Positions 1 through 11,489 of a stretch of 64,000 bases of DNA are shown one piece after another. The position numbers and the translations under genes were made by a program. The stretch is taken from assembly GCF_050624435.1 (NCBI RefSeq), contig NC_134535.1, forward strand, positions 125,103,731-125,167,730, in the 5' to 3' direction. Under the pieces are notes generated by a model, which made no database searches, had not been told where the DNA came from, and saw nothing but the letters and a program-made list of their open reading frames with translations. The DNA comes from Tenrec ecaudatus (lineage: Eukaryota; Chordata; Mammalia; Afrosoricida; Tenrecidae). Positions within the stretch are counted from its first letter, which is position 1; each line of letters opens with the position of its first letter.

Positions 1-3000
1 AACAGATGCCCTCTTTAACAAGTGGTGTGGGAAAAATTGATATCTACCTGCAGAAATATGAAACAAGACCCTTATCCCACTCCATGCAAAAGAATAAGCT
101 CAAGGTGGATCACAGACCTTCAAGTTAAACCCCAAACTATTAGAGCCATCAATGAGGGAATTGGGACCAATTTGAGAACTTTGGCACAGGGAATACATAG
201 ACTATCAGAAATAGGGAAAGACACAAACACAGAGGAGGCACAAATTGACAAGTGGGATATACTGAAGATAAAACACCTGTGTATATTGAAAGAATTCACC
301 AAGAGAGTAATAAGAAACACCATGGACTGGGAAAACATCTTTAGCAATGACACATCAGACAAAGATCTAATTACTAAAATCTACAATATTCTGCTAGCTT
401 CCAAAAATTAAAAAAACTAATTGGCCATTGAGGAGATGGGCAAAGGACCTGAAGAGAAGTTTAACATGGACATACATCCGAATGGCCAATGTACAGATGA
501 GAAAATGCTCCCGATCTTTAGCCATAAGAGAAATGCAAATTAAAACAACAATGAGGTACCACCTGACACCCTCAAAGTTAGCCCAATTTAAAAAATCAGA
601 AAGCAACAATTGTTGGAGGGGCTGTAGGGAGACAGGAACTCTCATTCACTGCCGGTGGACCTGTAAGTATGTACAGCCACTATGGAAATTGATTTGGCTA
701 TATCTAAAACAGATGGAAATGGAGTTACCATATGACCCAGCAATCCCCCTACTGGCCATATACCCAGAAAAGGCAAGAAACAAACCAAGGCCACACATCT
801 GTGCTCCAATGTTCATCACAGCACAGTTGCAAGGAGTTAGAAACAACCCAAATTTCCATCAACTGACGAGTGGATTAAAAAACTGTGGTAATACATACAA
901 TGGAGCACCACGCATAACTAAAGGCAGTGATGAACGTATGAAGCACATAGCAGCATGGGAAGAACTGGAGGAAATCTTGCTAAGCAAAGTAGGCCAAGTA
1001 CAAAAGGACAAGTATAACATGAGTCTGCTGAGGTAAGCTTTAAAAAAAATGCAAAAGGGGCATACGGAAAAAGCTACTGTATACAAACATTCCTGGGGTG
1101 AGGACCAGGTAGTATGGCAGGAGATAGACCAAATCCAGGGATACATATGGGAGCCAACTAAAAAGGAGGGGGGGGGCAGAAATAAAATGGGTAGGGGGGC
1201 ACCGGGCACTAACCCACCCAAGGGGAGGGTATTGTTTATATCTCCATAGGGAAAGAGGGACCAGACAGCAACCTAGTGCTCTAAGATGTGAATGCAGCAT
1301 ACCGGTGTGGAGTAGGGAACCAGCGGAGAGGTCTGAGGAGCTGTCCCCAATCCCAATTACGTGGACACCAGCCCCTCCCCCCAGAAGAATTTATTTCAGA
1401 GGATAGAACTGAATCTGCAACTCCGAGAGAGGGACATATCTGATTAGAACACATGGGAGAAAATGAAGGGGGAATAAGAGAGTGGAGCACTTCCTGGCCC
1501 ACCAAGCCTTGTGGACGATATTCCTGCTCAGAGAAGCCAATCAATAAAGAAGACCACATGACCAGCCCCACTATGAGACAGGACATCCCTCACTGACCCA
1601 TAGCCCTACCAGGGACAACTCTAGAGACACAGTGTGGGAATTCTGCCCGATCTGATTCCACCACACCAAGGCAAAACACTAAGGGCATGCAACAGAACAG
1701 CAAAGGGAGCAGAGCAATGAAGTCTCCAGGGGATACCAAAAATAGACTTTGGGTCCTGGGCTTTGTGCCCCAACAAACTCGACTGGAAAACACTCATAAA
1801 AACCAACAAACAGTCCTTGAACTAACTACATGCTTTTCTTTCTTGTTGTTGTTTTTTTTTTTTTTTGGTCATTAGCTTGTTGTTTTTGTTATTTTTTAAA
1901 TTTATTGCTTAGTTTTGCTCTGTCTTGTTTTTGTGCATGTTATTACCTCCACAGGTCTGTCTAAATAAGATAGGCTGGATGAACAATCTGGAGGAGAAAA
2001 CAACAGGACTGACAGTTCCTGGGGGACATGGGAGAGGCAGAGGTGGGGAGAAATGAAATGTTGATAACAAACCCAGGGACAAGGGAACAACAAGTGATCC
2101 AAATCAGTGGTAAGGAGGGTGTAGGAGGCCTGGTAGGGCATGACCAAGGGCAATGTAACCAAGAGGAATTACTGTAACACAAATGAAGGCTGAACATGAT
2201 AGTGGGACAAGAGGAAAGTAAAAGGAAATAGAGGAAAGAGCTAGGAGGTAAAGGGCATTTACAGAGGTCTAAATAAAGGCATGTACATATGCAAGTATAT
2301 TTATATATGAGGATGTGGAAATAGGTCTGTGTGCATATATGTATAGATTTAGTATTACAGTAGCAGATGGTCATTGGGCCTCCACTCAAGTACTCCCTCA
2401 ATGTAAGAATACTTTGTTCTACTAAACTGGCATTCCATGATGCTCACCTTCCCGACGCAATTGCTGAAGACAAAACAGGTGCATAAGCAAATGTGGTGAA
2501 GAGAGCTGATGGTGCCCGGCTATCAAAAGATATAGTGTCTGGGGTCTTTATGGCTTGAAGGTAAACAAAGGGCCATCTAGCTCAGAAGCAACAAAGTCCA
2601 CATGGAAGAAGCACACCAGCCTGTACTGAAAGGATCAGTTATCAGGTGCTGAAAGGATCAGTTATCAGGCATCAAAGAACAAAAAATCATATCATTGTGT
2701 GCTCTCCTCCCTGATAAGATCGCTGAAGACAAATGGGTGCATAAGCAAATGTGGTGAAGAAAGCTAAACAAACGTCCATCTAACTGAGAAGCAACAAAGC
2801 CCACATGCAAGGACACCAGCCTGTGTGATCACAAGGTGTCGACGGGATCAGGTATCAGGCATCATCAGAACAAAAAAATCATATCATTGTGAATGCGGGG
2901 GAGTGTAGAGTGAAAACCCAAAGTCCATCTGTATGCAATTGGACATCCCCTTACAGAAGGGTCGCAGGGAGGAGACGAGCCAGTCAGGGCGCAGTGTAAG

Positions 3001-3483
3001 CAATGATGAAACATACAACTTTCCTCTAGTTGCTTTCCTCCTAAATGCTTCCCCCACTATCATGATCCCAATTCTGCCTTACAAGTCATGCTAGAACAGA
3101 GGATGTACACTGGAACAGATAGGAACTGGAAACTCAGGGAATCCAGGGCAGATGATCCCTTCAGGACCATTGGTGAGAGTGGTGATACCGGGAAGGTAGA
3201 GGGAGAGTGGGATGGAAAGGGGGAACCGATTACAAGGATCTACATATAAACTCCTTCCTGGGTGACAGACAACAGATAAGTGGGTGAAGGGAGACAGTGT
3301 AAGACATGACAAAATAATAATTTATAAATTATCAAGGCTTCATGAGGGAGTGAGAAGTGGGGAGTAGGGAGGGAGGGTTGAAAATGAGGAGCTGATGCCA
3401 GGGCCTCAAGCAGAAAGAAAACGTTTTGAGAATGATGATGGCAACAAACTTACACATTTGCTTGACACAATGTATGTAAGAGG
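1..3483 (+). mobile_element. L1 LINE, 3' part: end of ORF2 plus very long 3' UTR
   Basis: The frames at 22-411 and 428-1036 read as the C-terminus of L1 ORF2 protein. Recognisable stretches are [40 protein letters not shown] and a terminal [11 protein letters not shown] before the stop at 1036. The two frames are joined by a frameshift near the A-rich run at 400-416. From 1037 a non-coding tail of about 2.4 kb follows; the same tail recurs throughout the window. Within it, 2440-2620 is partly repeated at 2700-2840. The copy stops near 3483 without its AATAAA/poly(A), where an inverted L1 tail begins. It is dead: 5' truncated by the window edge and frameshifted. Confidence 0.88.
22..1036 (+). 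pseudogene. L1 ORF2 protein C-terminal fragment (frameshifted)
   Basis: About 330 codons in two frames match the region after the reverse transcriptase of L1 ORF2p, including the Cys-containing stretch [14 protein letters not shown]. That C-terminal segment is known to be needed for retrotransposition. The frame breaks at 411/428 in an A-run. The stop at 1036 marks the natural end of ORF2, because the 52.2-54.9 kb copy ends with the same residues. Confidence 0.85.
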
Positions 3484-3852
3484 CTCATACAATTCTTATC
3501 ACAATCCATACTTATCACAATGCTTATCACAATCCCTCCATGGTTCCCCCTCCCTACTCCCCCACGAACCCTTGATAATTTATAAATTTTTATTTTGTCA
3601 TATCTTACACTATTCGACGTCTCCCTTCACCCACTTTTCTGTTGTCTGTCCCCCCAGGGAGGAGGTTATATGTAGATCCTTGTAATCGGTTCCCCCTTTC
3701 CACCCCATCCTCCAGGTATGGACACTTTCACCATTGGTCCTGAAGGGATTATCTGTCCTGAATTCCTGGTGTTTCCAGTTCCTATCTGTACCAATGTACA
3801 TCCTCTGGTCTAGTCAGATTTGTAAGGTAGAATTGTGCTCATGATAGTGGGG
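3484..3852 (-). mobile_element. Inverted L1 3' UTR fragment
   Basis: This is the reverse complement of the L1 tail that precedes it, starting at the GGCTCATACAATTCTTATC block and running to the 'GGTAGAATTG' block. It lacks the terminal AATAAA/poly(A) block and about 130 nt of inner tail. With 3075-3483 it forms a tail-to-tail inverted repeat. Confidence 0.8.
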
Positions 3853-3867
3853 GGAGCAAACTTCTTT

Positions 3868-3969
3868 CTTTGGTGCCTGATCATTCTTACTCAATGCCAT
3901 TGAGTCATTGCTGACTCATAGTAACCCCCTGCAAGTTTCCAGGACTGAAACTGTCCACGGGAATAGAAA
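3868..3969 (-). mobile_element. AfroSINE, 3' half (split by SPIN)
   Basis: The stretch around GAGTCATTGCTGACTCATAG is the reverse complement of the AfroSINE tail. The other half resumes at 4432 after the SPIN insertion, so the SINE is older than SPIN. Confidence 0.7.
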
Positions 3970-3977
3970 GTCTAGTC

Positions 3978-4423
3978 CAGTGGTTCTCAACCTTTTTAAT
4001 GCCACGACCATTTAAGACAGTTCCAATCATAAAATTATTTTTCTTGCTACTTCATCACTGTCATTTTGCTATTGTTATGAATCATCATGTAAATATCTGA
4101 TATGCAGGATGTATTTTCATTGTTACACATTGAACATAAGCAAAGCATCGTGATTAGTCACAAAAATAATATGTAATATATATTGTGAAATATTTATTTC
4201 TAATTATAAATCAATGACATTTTGTCTTGAAGCACAGTGCTGCATGGGTAACAGTCTTCATGCCAGGTACACGTATCTGGGCGTCTCTGCATGTGGGTTG
4301 ACCTTCCTGGAGACGGATAGAGGAGTGGTGTCTCAGTTCTTAAAACCATTGGAAATATGTGTTTTCTGATGGTCTTAGGCAAACCCTGTGAAAGGGTCAT
4401 GACCCACAGGTTGAGAACTACTG
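3978..4423. mobile_element. SPIN-family hAT transposon (non-autonomous)
   Basis: The left end CAGTGGTTCTCAACC and the right end GGTTGAGAACTACTG are terminal inverted repeats of the SPIN ('space invaders') hAT type. A perfect 8-bp duplication, GTCTAGTC, flanks it at 3970-3977 and 4424-4431, as expected for hAT. Length is 446 bp. No transposase frame is present. It sits inside an AfroSINE. Confidence 0.9.
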
Positions 4424-4431
4424 GTCTAGTC

Positions 4432-4525
4432 TTTCTTCCATAGAGCTGCTGGTAGTTTTGAATTGCTGACCTTTCTGATAGAAGCCCAATGTGTAATCAC
4501 TACATCAGTAGTGTTTCTATCTTTA
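4432..4525 (-). mobile_element. AfroSINE, 5' half (split by SPIN)
   Basis: This continues the minus-strand AfroSINE interrupted at 3977. The tRNA-derived head is degraded (GAATTGCTGACCTTTCTGATAG). Confidence 0.6.
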
Positions 4526-4942
4526 ATTCGGCTAAATTCCTTTGCTTTTTCTTAAGGGCTTTGGAACAACCGGCACCTCCTTTTTCTTCTCTGTGAAGCC
4601 CTCTCTGCCACCAGCTGGTTAAAAAACAAAAAAGAATGTTTGAGCCCAGTGCTGAGCAACTGTGTCAATCCATCTTGTCCAGGGTGTTCCTCTTTTTGCT
4701 AACCCTCTACTTTACCAAGCAGGACGGCTCTCTCCTCATAACATGTTCAAAGTGAGTGAGATAGACTCTCCTAGCCTTTCTTCTAGGAAGCAGTTAGGCT
4801 GTACTTCCAACCAAGAAGAAAAGTCTCAAAAGACCAGCTCATACAAGATGATAACCTTTTCCATTTCCATGTGGATTCCTCCCTGGAGAATATTGCCTCA
4901 AGTCTCTGGGTTCTGCGAATCATTGTAGTGTCCCAAACTCAT
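4526..4942. other. Unassigned intergenic sequence
   Basis: No gene and no confidently named repeat. The short open frames show no domain or codon pattern that would support a protein. The 3' end supplies the target site of the following L1. Confidence 0.4.
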
Positions 4943-6599
4943 GAAAGTTTGAGGAGCTACTAAATTCATATATTCCCAGGACAAAATCCAGGCATTCTGG
5001 CACGGGTCAGACCCAACTCAGGGCTACATATGGTAGCCAACTAAAAGGGAGGGGAAAAGAAAAAACAAAGAGGACATAGGTAGGGGGGCAACAGTGCATT
5101 AACACACCCACAGGGAGGGTATTGTTTCTGTTTCCACATGAAAGGGAGAGAGAGACCAGACCTCAACCTGGTGCACTAAGACTTGAAGGCAACATACCGG
5201 CATGAAGCAGTGAAACAACACAGAGGTCGGTGGGGTTGGCCCCAATCCCAGTTACTTGGGCCCCCTTCCCAGAAGAATGCACTACAGAGGACAAGACTGA
5301 AGATATAGCTCAGGGAGAGGACGGGTCTGCTCAGAACACAGGGGAGCAAGAGAGGGAGAGAGTGGACCATATCCTGGCCCAACAAGCCCTAAGGACAATA
5401 TTCCTGTTTAGAGCAGCCAATAGCACAGAGAGGACTGTAGGGCTGGACCCACCATGAGGCATGGCATCCCCTCACTGACTCATAGTGCTACAGGGGACAA
5501 CACTGAAGACACAGTGTAGGAATTGTGTCAAGTCTGATCCCCCCACACCAGGGCGAAACATGGAGAGAGTGCAACGGAGTAGTAAGAGGAGCAAAGCAAA
5601 GAAGTCCCAGAAGAATACTAAAAATAGACTTTGGGGGCAGGGTTGGCACCTCATCAGATTCAATCAGAAAACGTTCATTAAGGTCAACAAACAGACCTGG
5701 GACTATTTATAGGCATTTCTTTCTTTCTTTTTCCCCCTATATCTATATCTATCTATCTATATAATATAGGCAAGATAAACAATCTCGAAGAGGAGAAAAC
5801 AATGGGACTAATGGGAGGTGGGGGACACCAACAAACCCAGGGACAAAGGAACAACAAGTGAACTAAAATCGATGTCGAGGAGGGAGGAGAATGCCTGGTG
5901 GAGTTTGATCAGATGCATTGTAGCTGAGAAGAATTACTGGAAGTAGAATGAAGGTGGAGCATGATAGTGGGACAAGAGGAAAGTAAAAGGAAATAGAGGA
6001 CAGAACTAAGAGGCAAAGGACATTTATAGAAGTATAAACATAGCCATGAGCATATGTAAATATATTTATGTATAATGATAGGCACATAGATCTATGTCAT
6101 ATATATTTATATGTTAAGTATTAAGGTAGCAGGTGGACATTGGGCCTCTACTCAAGTACTCCCTTAATGCAAGAACACTTTGTTCTAATAACCTGGCATT
6201 CTGTGATGCTCACCTTGCCAACATGATCGCTGAAGGCAAAATGGGTACATAAGCAAATGTGGTGAAGAAAGCTGATGGTGCCAGTGTTAAAAGATATAGC
6301 ATCCGGGGTCTTAAAGGCTTGAAGATAAACAAATGGACATCTAGCTGGGAAGCGAAAAAGCCCACATGAAAGAAGCACACTGGCCTGTGTGATCATGAGG
6401 TGTCGACAGGATCAGGTATTAGGCATCAGAAGATCCAAAACAAACAATCATAGTAATGCAAAAGAAGTGGGGGGCAGAGTAGAGATCTAAAGCCCATCTG
6501 TAGACAATTGGACATACCCTCACAAAAGGGTCACAAGGAAGGGATGAGTTAGCCAGAGTGCAATATAACACCAGTGAAACATAAAACATTCCTCTAGTT

Positions 6600-6790
6600 C
6601 AGCGGTTCTCAACCTGTGGGTTGCGACCCTTTGTGGGTTGAATGACCCTTTCACAGGGGCCACCCAATTCATAACAGTAGCAAAAGTACAGTTAAGAAGT
6701 AGCAACGACAATAAGTTTATGCTTGGAGGTCACCACAACATGAGGAACTGTATTAAAGGATCGCGGCATTAGGAAGGTTGAGAACCACTG
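6600..6790. mobile_element. SPIN hAT MITE (191 bp)
   Basis: CAGCGGTTCTCAACCTGTGG at the left and GGTTGAGAACCACTG at the right are SPIN TIRs. A perfect 8-bp duplication, CTCTAGTT, lies at 6592-6599 and 6791-6798. The internal 'CACCACAACATGAGGAACTG' block is typical of the short non-autonomous SPIN subfamily. It inserted into an L1 tail, so it post-dates that L1. Confidence 0.95.
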
Positions 6791-6856
6791 CTCTAGTTCT
6801 TTAATGTTTCCTCCCCTCTTCCACCCCCTGCCCCCGCCATGTTATCATGACCCCAG

Positions 6857-7195
6857 TGATTGGGCTGAGCTGAAGCAGGTCAGGACCCTGCACCTGCTTC
6901 CCTGCACGTCCCCAGATAAGATAACCAGTGAAACCAGATGCTCCAGGTTGAAAGAAAGCCGCAAGAAGTCAACAAGCAATTCTTGGAGTGCTCACACTCC
7001 AGATTCTAATTGCCATACATTCCTCACCACCCCTTTAAAACCCCACGCCCTCAACTGCTAAGCACCTGACCTGTTGGCCTAGGTCATGGAACCTTGTCCG
7101 AGAGCTCCCCCTAATAAAACTATCTCTGTTTCTACTCTCCCTTGTCCTGTCAGTTATGTCTGTCCCTCTCCCTGTCCCTCAGCTTCAACTTTATA
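6857..7195 (+). mobile_element. Probable solo LTR of an endogenous retrovirus
   Basis: The L1 tail is interrupted here and resumes at about 7202. The insert has a TTTAAAAC box at about 7030, an AATAAA at 7113 and a CT-rich downstream stretch, the arrangement of a retroviral U3-R-U5. The flanks CCCAG and CCTAG may be a degraded target duplication. No coding region is present. Class is uncertain. Confidence 0.5.
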
Positions 7196-7670
7196 CCTAG
7201 TTCTACCTTACACATGTAGTTACACCAGAGCATGTACACTGGTACAGATAGCTCTTGACACACAGAATCCAGGACAGATAAACTCCTCAGGAACAATTAT
7301 GGGAGTAGTGATACCATGAGGGTATGCAGAAGGTCCAGGGAGTAAGGGGGAACTGATATCAATGATCAACATATAACCCACCACCCCACCACCAACCAGG
7401 TGACAAAGAAAAGAAACATGGGTGAAGGTTGACAGCAGATGGTGTAAGATTTGAAAATAATAATAATTTATAATTTATCAAGGGGTCATGAGGGTGGGAG
7501 GGTAGTAGAGGGAGGAAAGAAATGAGGACTCAAGTAGAAAGAAAATGTTTTGAAAAGGATGATGGCAACGTATGTACAAATGTGCTTGACACCATGGATA
7601 TATGGATTGTTAGTAGAGCTGTGAGAGCCCCCAATAAAATGATTTTAAAAACGAAAAGAAAGTTTGAGGA

Positions 7671-8400
7671 AATGTCTCATGCAATGATGAGTCCAAAGTT
7701 CAGTCCAAAGTTCAAAGTCAAGTCATGGTCAACCAGTTGCTGGGGCCCCAGGATACCATTCACTCCTGGCGCTTGCTGATGACATCATCATACCCCCTGC
7801 TTCTTGGTGGGCTCATTTTGTATGTGGCAGCACAGCATTGCAGGGAACCTTGCTCATAGTTATTCACAGGTAAATCCAATCAGTATCTTTCCCCAGCTTA
7901 CCAGACCCATACAGGGAAAGGTCATTTGGTGGGTATTACATGATGCAATCAGATTTCACTCAATGTAATAATCTGTTCTCCACTCCTGGACTGTGTCTTA
8001 TTTATGCTCATATGACTGTGATTTCTGGGAAGATGTTTCCAATAGGCATTGGCCTCCAACTGATCTTCATCTGTCAGGCTTTTTCCCAGGTTACTTCAGA
8101 AACACGTTTATTTTTCCTCTCAGTTGAAGCATATAGTTCCTTACATCCATTATAAGTAACAGTAACCAAGGTAAACATCGGAGTGTGGTCCGATTCATAC
8201 CCTCTACTATGGTCAGATCTTAATCTCATCCTATTCCTGTCTGCTGGCACATCATTCCCTCCTCAATGAGACTACAGCTACAGCTGTAGGGAACCTAACG
8301 TTATTATATAAGGGATTATGATCAGAGGGGCCATATTAATTGCGTGTCACTCAACACTACTTTTAATATTATTTGTCAACATCATAACCCAAATGGATCA
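7671..8400. other. Unassigned intergenic sequence
   Basis: No gene. The sequence is moderately AT-rich. The open frames (for example 7940-8155) have no recognisable domain. Confidence 0.4.
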
Positions 8401-9345
8401 ATTCATTTGCAGCCTTCCTTACTTATTGTCCAACTTTCATATGCGTTTGAGGCTGCTGAAAACACCATGGCTTGGCTCAGGTACACTTTAGAGATGTCTT
8501 GTGCATCCCCACCCCTGGCCAGTCCTGGGACTTTGGGGCCCCTCTCAAGGAGAGTCCCTCTGGGACATGGAGGTACATTGAGTGGTGTGACCCTTTGCTG
8601 GGCATGCCTACAGAGTAGGGGATGCTGGGGCTATATAGGGTTTCCCATATGGGCTCCAATAAATTTCTTCCCTTTTGCTTAAAAAAAAGTCTTATAATTT
8701 GCCTAATGCAATATGTTGTTTGTTTTTTTTATTGCTGCAAGCATAATGAAATCCTTTCCAATCAATCTTTTCTCCATTTGTCATGATGTGGCTTGATGTT
8801 TCAATTGTGAGGATTTTGGTGTTTTACATTGAGCTGCAATATATGCAGAAATTCAGAGTCTTTGATTTTCAAGAGCAGGTGGTTCAAATCCTCTTTGCTT
8901 TCAGCAAGCAAGGTTTGAATCACCTGCATATCACTAGTTGTAAAGGAACCTTCCTCCAATCCTGACACCACATTCTTCTGCATATAGTCTAGCTTCTCAG
9001 ATTATTTGTTCAGTACACGGATTGAATAATTGTGGGGAAGCCTACTTGACACAGACCTTCTCTGACTTTAAGCAACTCGGTATTCTCTTGTTCTATTTGC
9101 GTGGCTGTTTTTTGCTCTACACATTCTGAATGAGCACAATGAAGTATTGTGGCATTCCCATTTCTCAGTGTTACCCATAGTTTGTTATTATCCACACAAT
9201 CAAAGGTCTTTGTGTAGCCAATAAAGCACAAGCAAACATCTTTCTGGTGTTTTCTTTCAGCCAAGATCCATCTGACATTGGCAATGATAGTCTTTGTTCC
9301 ATGCCCTTCCTCTTCTGAATCTGGCTTACATTTCTTTTTCAATTT
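8400..9345 (-). pseudogene. RTE/BovB-like LINE, reverse transcriptase fragment
   Basis: On the minus strand, 9010-9342 reads as an RTE reverse transcriptase segment (CFIGYTKTFDCVDNNKLWVTL). The frame at 8801-8983 continues with LLAESKEDLNHLLLKIK, which matches the region after the YADD motif. The YADD block itself is lost. A 188-bp retroposed insert interrupts it at 8501-8688. Several frameshifts and stops make it non-functional. Confidence 0.8.
8501..8688 (+). mobile_element. Short retroposed insert with AATAAA and A-tail
   Basis: The RTE sequence is interrupted between GTCTT (8496-8500) and GTCTT (8689-8693). The insert contains CTATATAGG, AATAAA at 8658-8663 and an 8-nt A run about 17 nt later. 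The structure suggests target-primed insertion of a polyadenylated RNA. The source is not recognised; it may be LTR-derived. Confidence 0.55.
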
Positions 9346-9610
9346 TTAAAATCATTTTCTTGGGGCTTCTTACAGCTCTTATCACCATCCATCCGTCCGT
9401 CCGTCCGTCCGTCCGTCCGTCCATCCATCCATCCATCCATCCATCCATCCATCCATCCATCCATCCATTGTGTCAAGCAAATTTGTATGTATGTTGCCAT
9501 CATCATTTTCAAAGCATTTTCTTTCTACTTGAGCCCTTGATATCACTTAGTTCCCCACTCCCCTTTCCCATCTTACATTTCTTAAACATCCTGTTGCAAC
9601 CACTTTTAAA
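9346..9610 (-). mobile_element. L1 3' UTR fragment with internal microsatellite
   Basis: The 'GGGGCTTCTTACAGCTCTTATC' block begins the reverse-complemented L1 tail and 'TTTCTACTTGAGCCCTTGATATC' continues it. The normal 'CATACATACATCCATTG' segment has expanded into a tetranucleotide array at 9384-9468. Confidence 0.8.
9384..9468. repeat. (GTCC)n/(ATCC)n compound microsatellite
   Basis: Seven consecutive CCGT-type units are followed by about a dozen CCAT-type units. The array lies exactly where the L1 tail consensus has CATACATCCATT. Confidence 0.95.
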
Positions 9611-10430
9611 TTACTCTCAGTTAAAATAGATAAATAAATTGCTCTCAGCAAAGGATAATTCAGGCTACCTTTCAAGATATTGTCGATAGATCTTGAAATG
9701 GTCCATTTCACGATGACTGGTATGTCATTCTTCTTCAGTTAGTCATTCCCAGCATATTAGACCCAATGATCATCTGATTCCATTTTCGCTCACCTATGTT
9801 AGAGTAAACCAGTCTCTAACATTTATGGGGTTCGTAGGTGCAACTGGACTGCGATAATATATAAAGATCAGAGTACAATCATAGACGATAGGAGATATAG
9901 GAGAGAAAGTGAAATAAAGGAGTCAGACACATTTTATGGTAGCGTGCTCATCTCCGGAACAGCCATGATCTCAACAGCCACGTCCCCACAGAGAGAGGGA
10001 GAAGGAGAGAGACCCTTTGTTTCTGACCAAGGCCTATATGCTGATTACAGGTAACCACGGATGTCACAGGAAGGGGCTGTACAATAGGCATACACATCAC
10101 AGGATGAGCTAGGAGTGTACACATAATAGGGATGGGAGGGACTAGGGGTACACATATGACAAGAAGGGGGGATTCTAGACTCAAGATGGCAGCCTAACCT
10201 TGGTCCTCTTTGAGTTGGCTTGATCTGTTCTGAGTTCTCCTTCAGGAAAGCAATTCATTATCCTTATCAGCAGGGTGTGGGCCCCACCTACAGACCATAG
10301 TCTGATTACTCTGGATGGCTGATTCCCTCAGAGAGAAAACTTCTAATCAGCTGACCTCACAATGCGCTAGCAAGCAGGTGACACAACCTGGGGAAAAACC
10401 TTCTGTATCCCACACAGCTAGGAGATCAGT
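9611..10430 (-). mobile_element. Possible LTR-like repeat (unclassified)
   Basis: Read on the minus strand, 9795-9960 has a short R/U5-like layout with ATAAAATG and a pyrimidine-rich block. I could not find LTR ends or a target duplication, so the boundaries and class are guesses. The remainder of the interval shows nothing nameable. Confidence 0.25.
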
Positions 10431-10643
10431 CTTTGGGTTTCATTTCATTTTTGAAAGCATCTAGTTTCCTAATAGTTCTTTGTGCACATCCACATTATTA
10501 ATGGGCATTTGCAACTGTTTCTTCTCTTGTTGACTCATGACAGATGAGTGGTAGATTATATGACTCTACCACCATTTATTCTTTCTAATGTTGAAAGACA
10601 TTTGAGCTGTTTTGAGTATCTTGTAATTATGAATGATAAACAT

Positions 10644-10858
10644 TATGTATGGATTGTGATAAGAGTTGTATGAGCCCCTAATAAAATGTAATATAAAAAA
10701 AAAAGAAAATGATGAGGGCAAAGAATGTACGGATGTGCTTTATACAATTGATGTATGTATATGTGTGGATTGTGATGAGAGTTGTATGAGCCCCTAATAA
10801 AATGTAAAAAAAAAAAAGAGTTGTATGAGCTCCTAATAAAACATTAAAAAAACAAAAA
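10644..10858 (+). mobile_element. L1 tail insertion with three successive 3' ends
   Basis: A 12-bp duplication, AATGATAAACAT, flanks the insert (10632-10643 and 10859-10870). Inside, 'GAGTTGTATGAGC(C/T)CCTAATAAAA' followed by an A run occurs three times, near 10664-10700, 10770-10818 and 10819-10858. This is either a triplication of the tail or nested tail insertions. Confidence 0.8.
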
Positions 10859-10974
10859 AATGATAAACATGTTGCAATGAAAATCCTGGAGCATTTTTCC
10901 TAGTGCATATTTACAAGAGTTGCTCTATGAGGGGTGGGAATTGCTGAATTATAAGGTACAGCTATGCTTACCTT

Positions 10975-11175
10975 TCTTAACCAGTTGCTGCTGAGTCAAT
11001 TCCAACTCATGGTGACTCATGTGTGTCAGAATAGAACTACACTCCATATGACTTTCAATGGTTGTTTTGTTGTTGTTGCTTATGCTTCTTTACTTATTTG
11101 AGGTGCGTCGAGGTAGATTTGGAATACCAATCTTTTCTTAGCAGCTGAGTTTACTAAATATCTGTACCACTGAGA
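10975..11175 (-). mobile_element. AfroSINE (degraded)
   Basis: AGTTGCTGCTGAGTCAATTC and AACTCATGGTGACTCATG are the reverse complement of the AfroSINE tail. The head is poorly preserved. Confidence 0.6.
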
Positions 11176-11261
11176 GACTCCTTCCACCACTTCCCTGTCA
11201 GTTTATTGTTCTGCGGTGGATGTTGGAAACTATGGCATAGGTATTTCTTTTTTTTTCTTTC

Positions 11262-11420
11262 ATTTTATTACAATGAAGTTTAACAGTGGCATAGGTATTT
11301 CAAAGACCAACAGTGTAGCCCGTGGTGAACAGGTTTCAGCAGAGCTTCTTTCTAGAGTAAGGCAAACTTGGGAAAATATAGACCAAATGCAATGGTTTGA
11401 ACAGAACAAGGGAATACTTG
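11262..11420 (+). mobile_element. RTE-related repeat fragment
   Basis: The block 'GTGGTGAACAGGTTTCAGCAG' and its surroundings resemble the repeat at 31380-31480 and 59650-59780, which belongs to the 5' region of the RTE copies in this window. Confidence 0.45.
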
Positions 11421-11489
11421 CGTAGTTAAATATCAGGAAAGGTATATATCATGGTTGGATTTTATTATTATTATTATTATGCTTATTAA

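Larger units (their letters stand above)
4956..7657 (+). mobile_element. L1 LINE 3' UTR copy with 13-bp TSD
   Basis: GAAAGTTTGAGGA occurs at 4943-4955 and again at 7658-7670, a 13-bp target duplication. The copy is 5' truncated inside the 3' UTR. It ends with the family's signature GAGCCCCCAATAAAATG followed by an A-rich tail. A SPIN element (6600-6790) and an LTR-like element (about 6857-7195) inserted later. Confidence 0.9.

Noticed and set aside
9010-9342. 110-residue frame as a host gene
   Set aside because: It reads as an RTE reverse transcriptase fragment with lost catalytic residues.
9384-9468. CRISPR-like array
   Set aside because: It is a simple tetranucleotide repeat in a mammalian LINE, without spacers.
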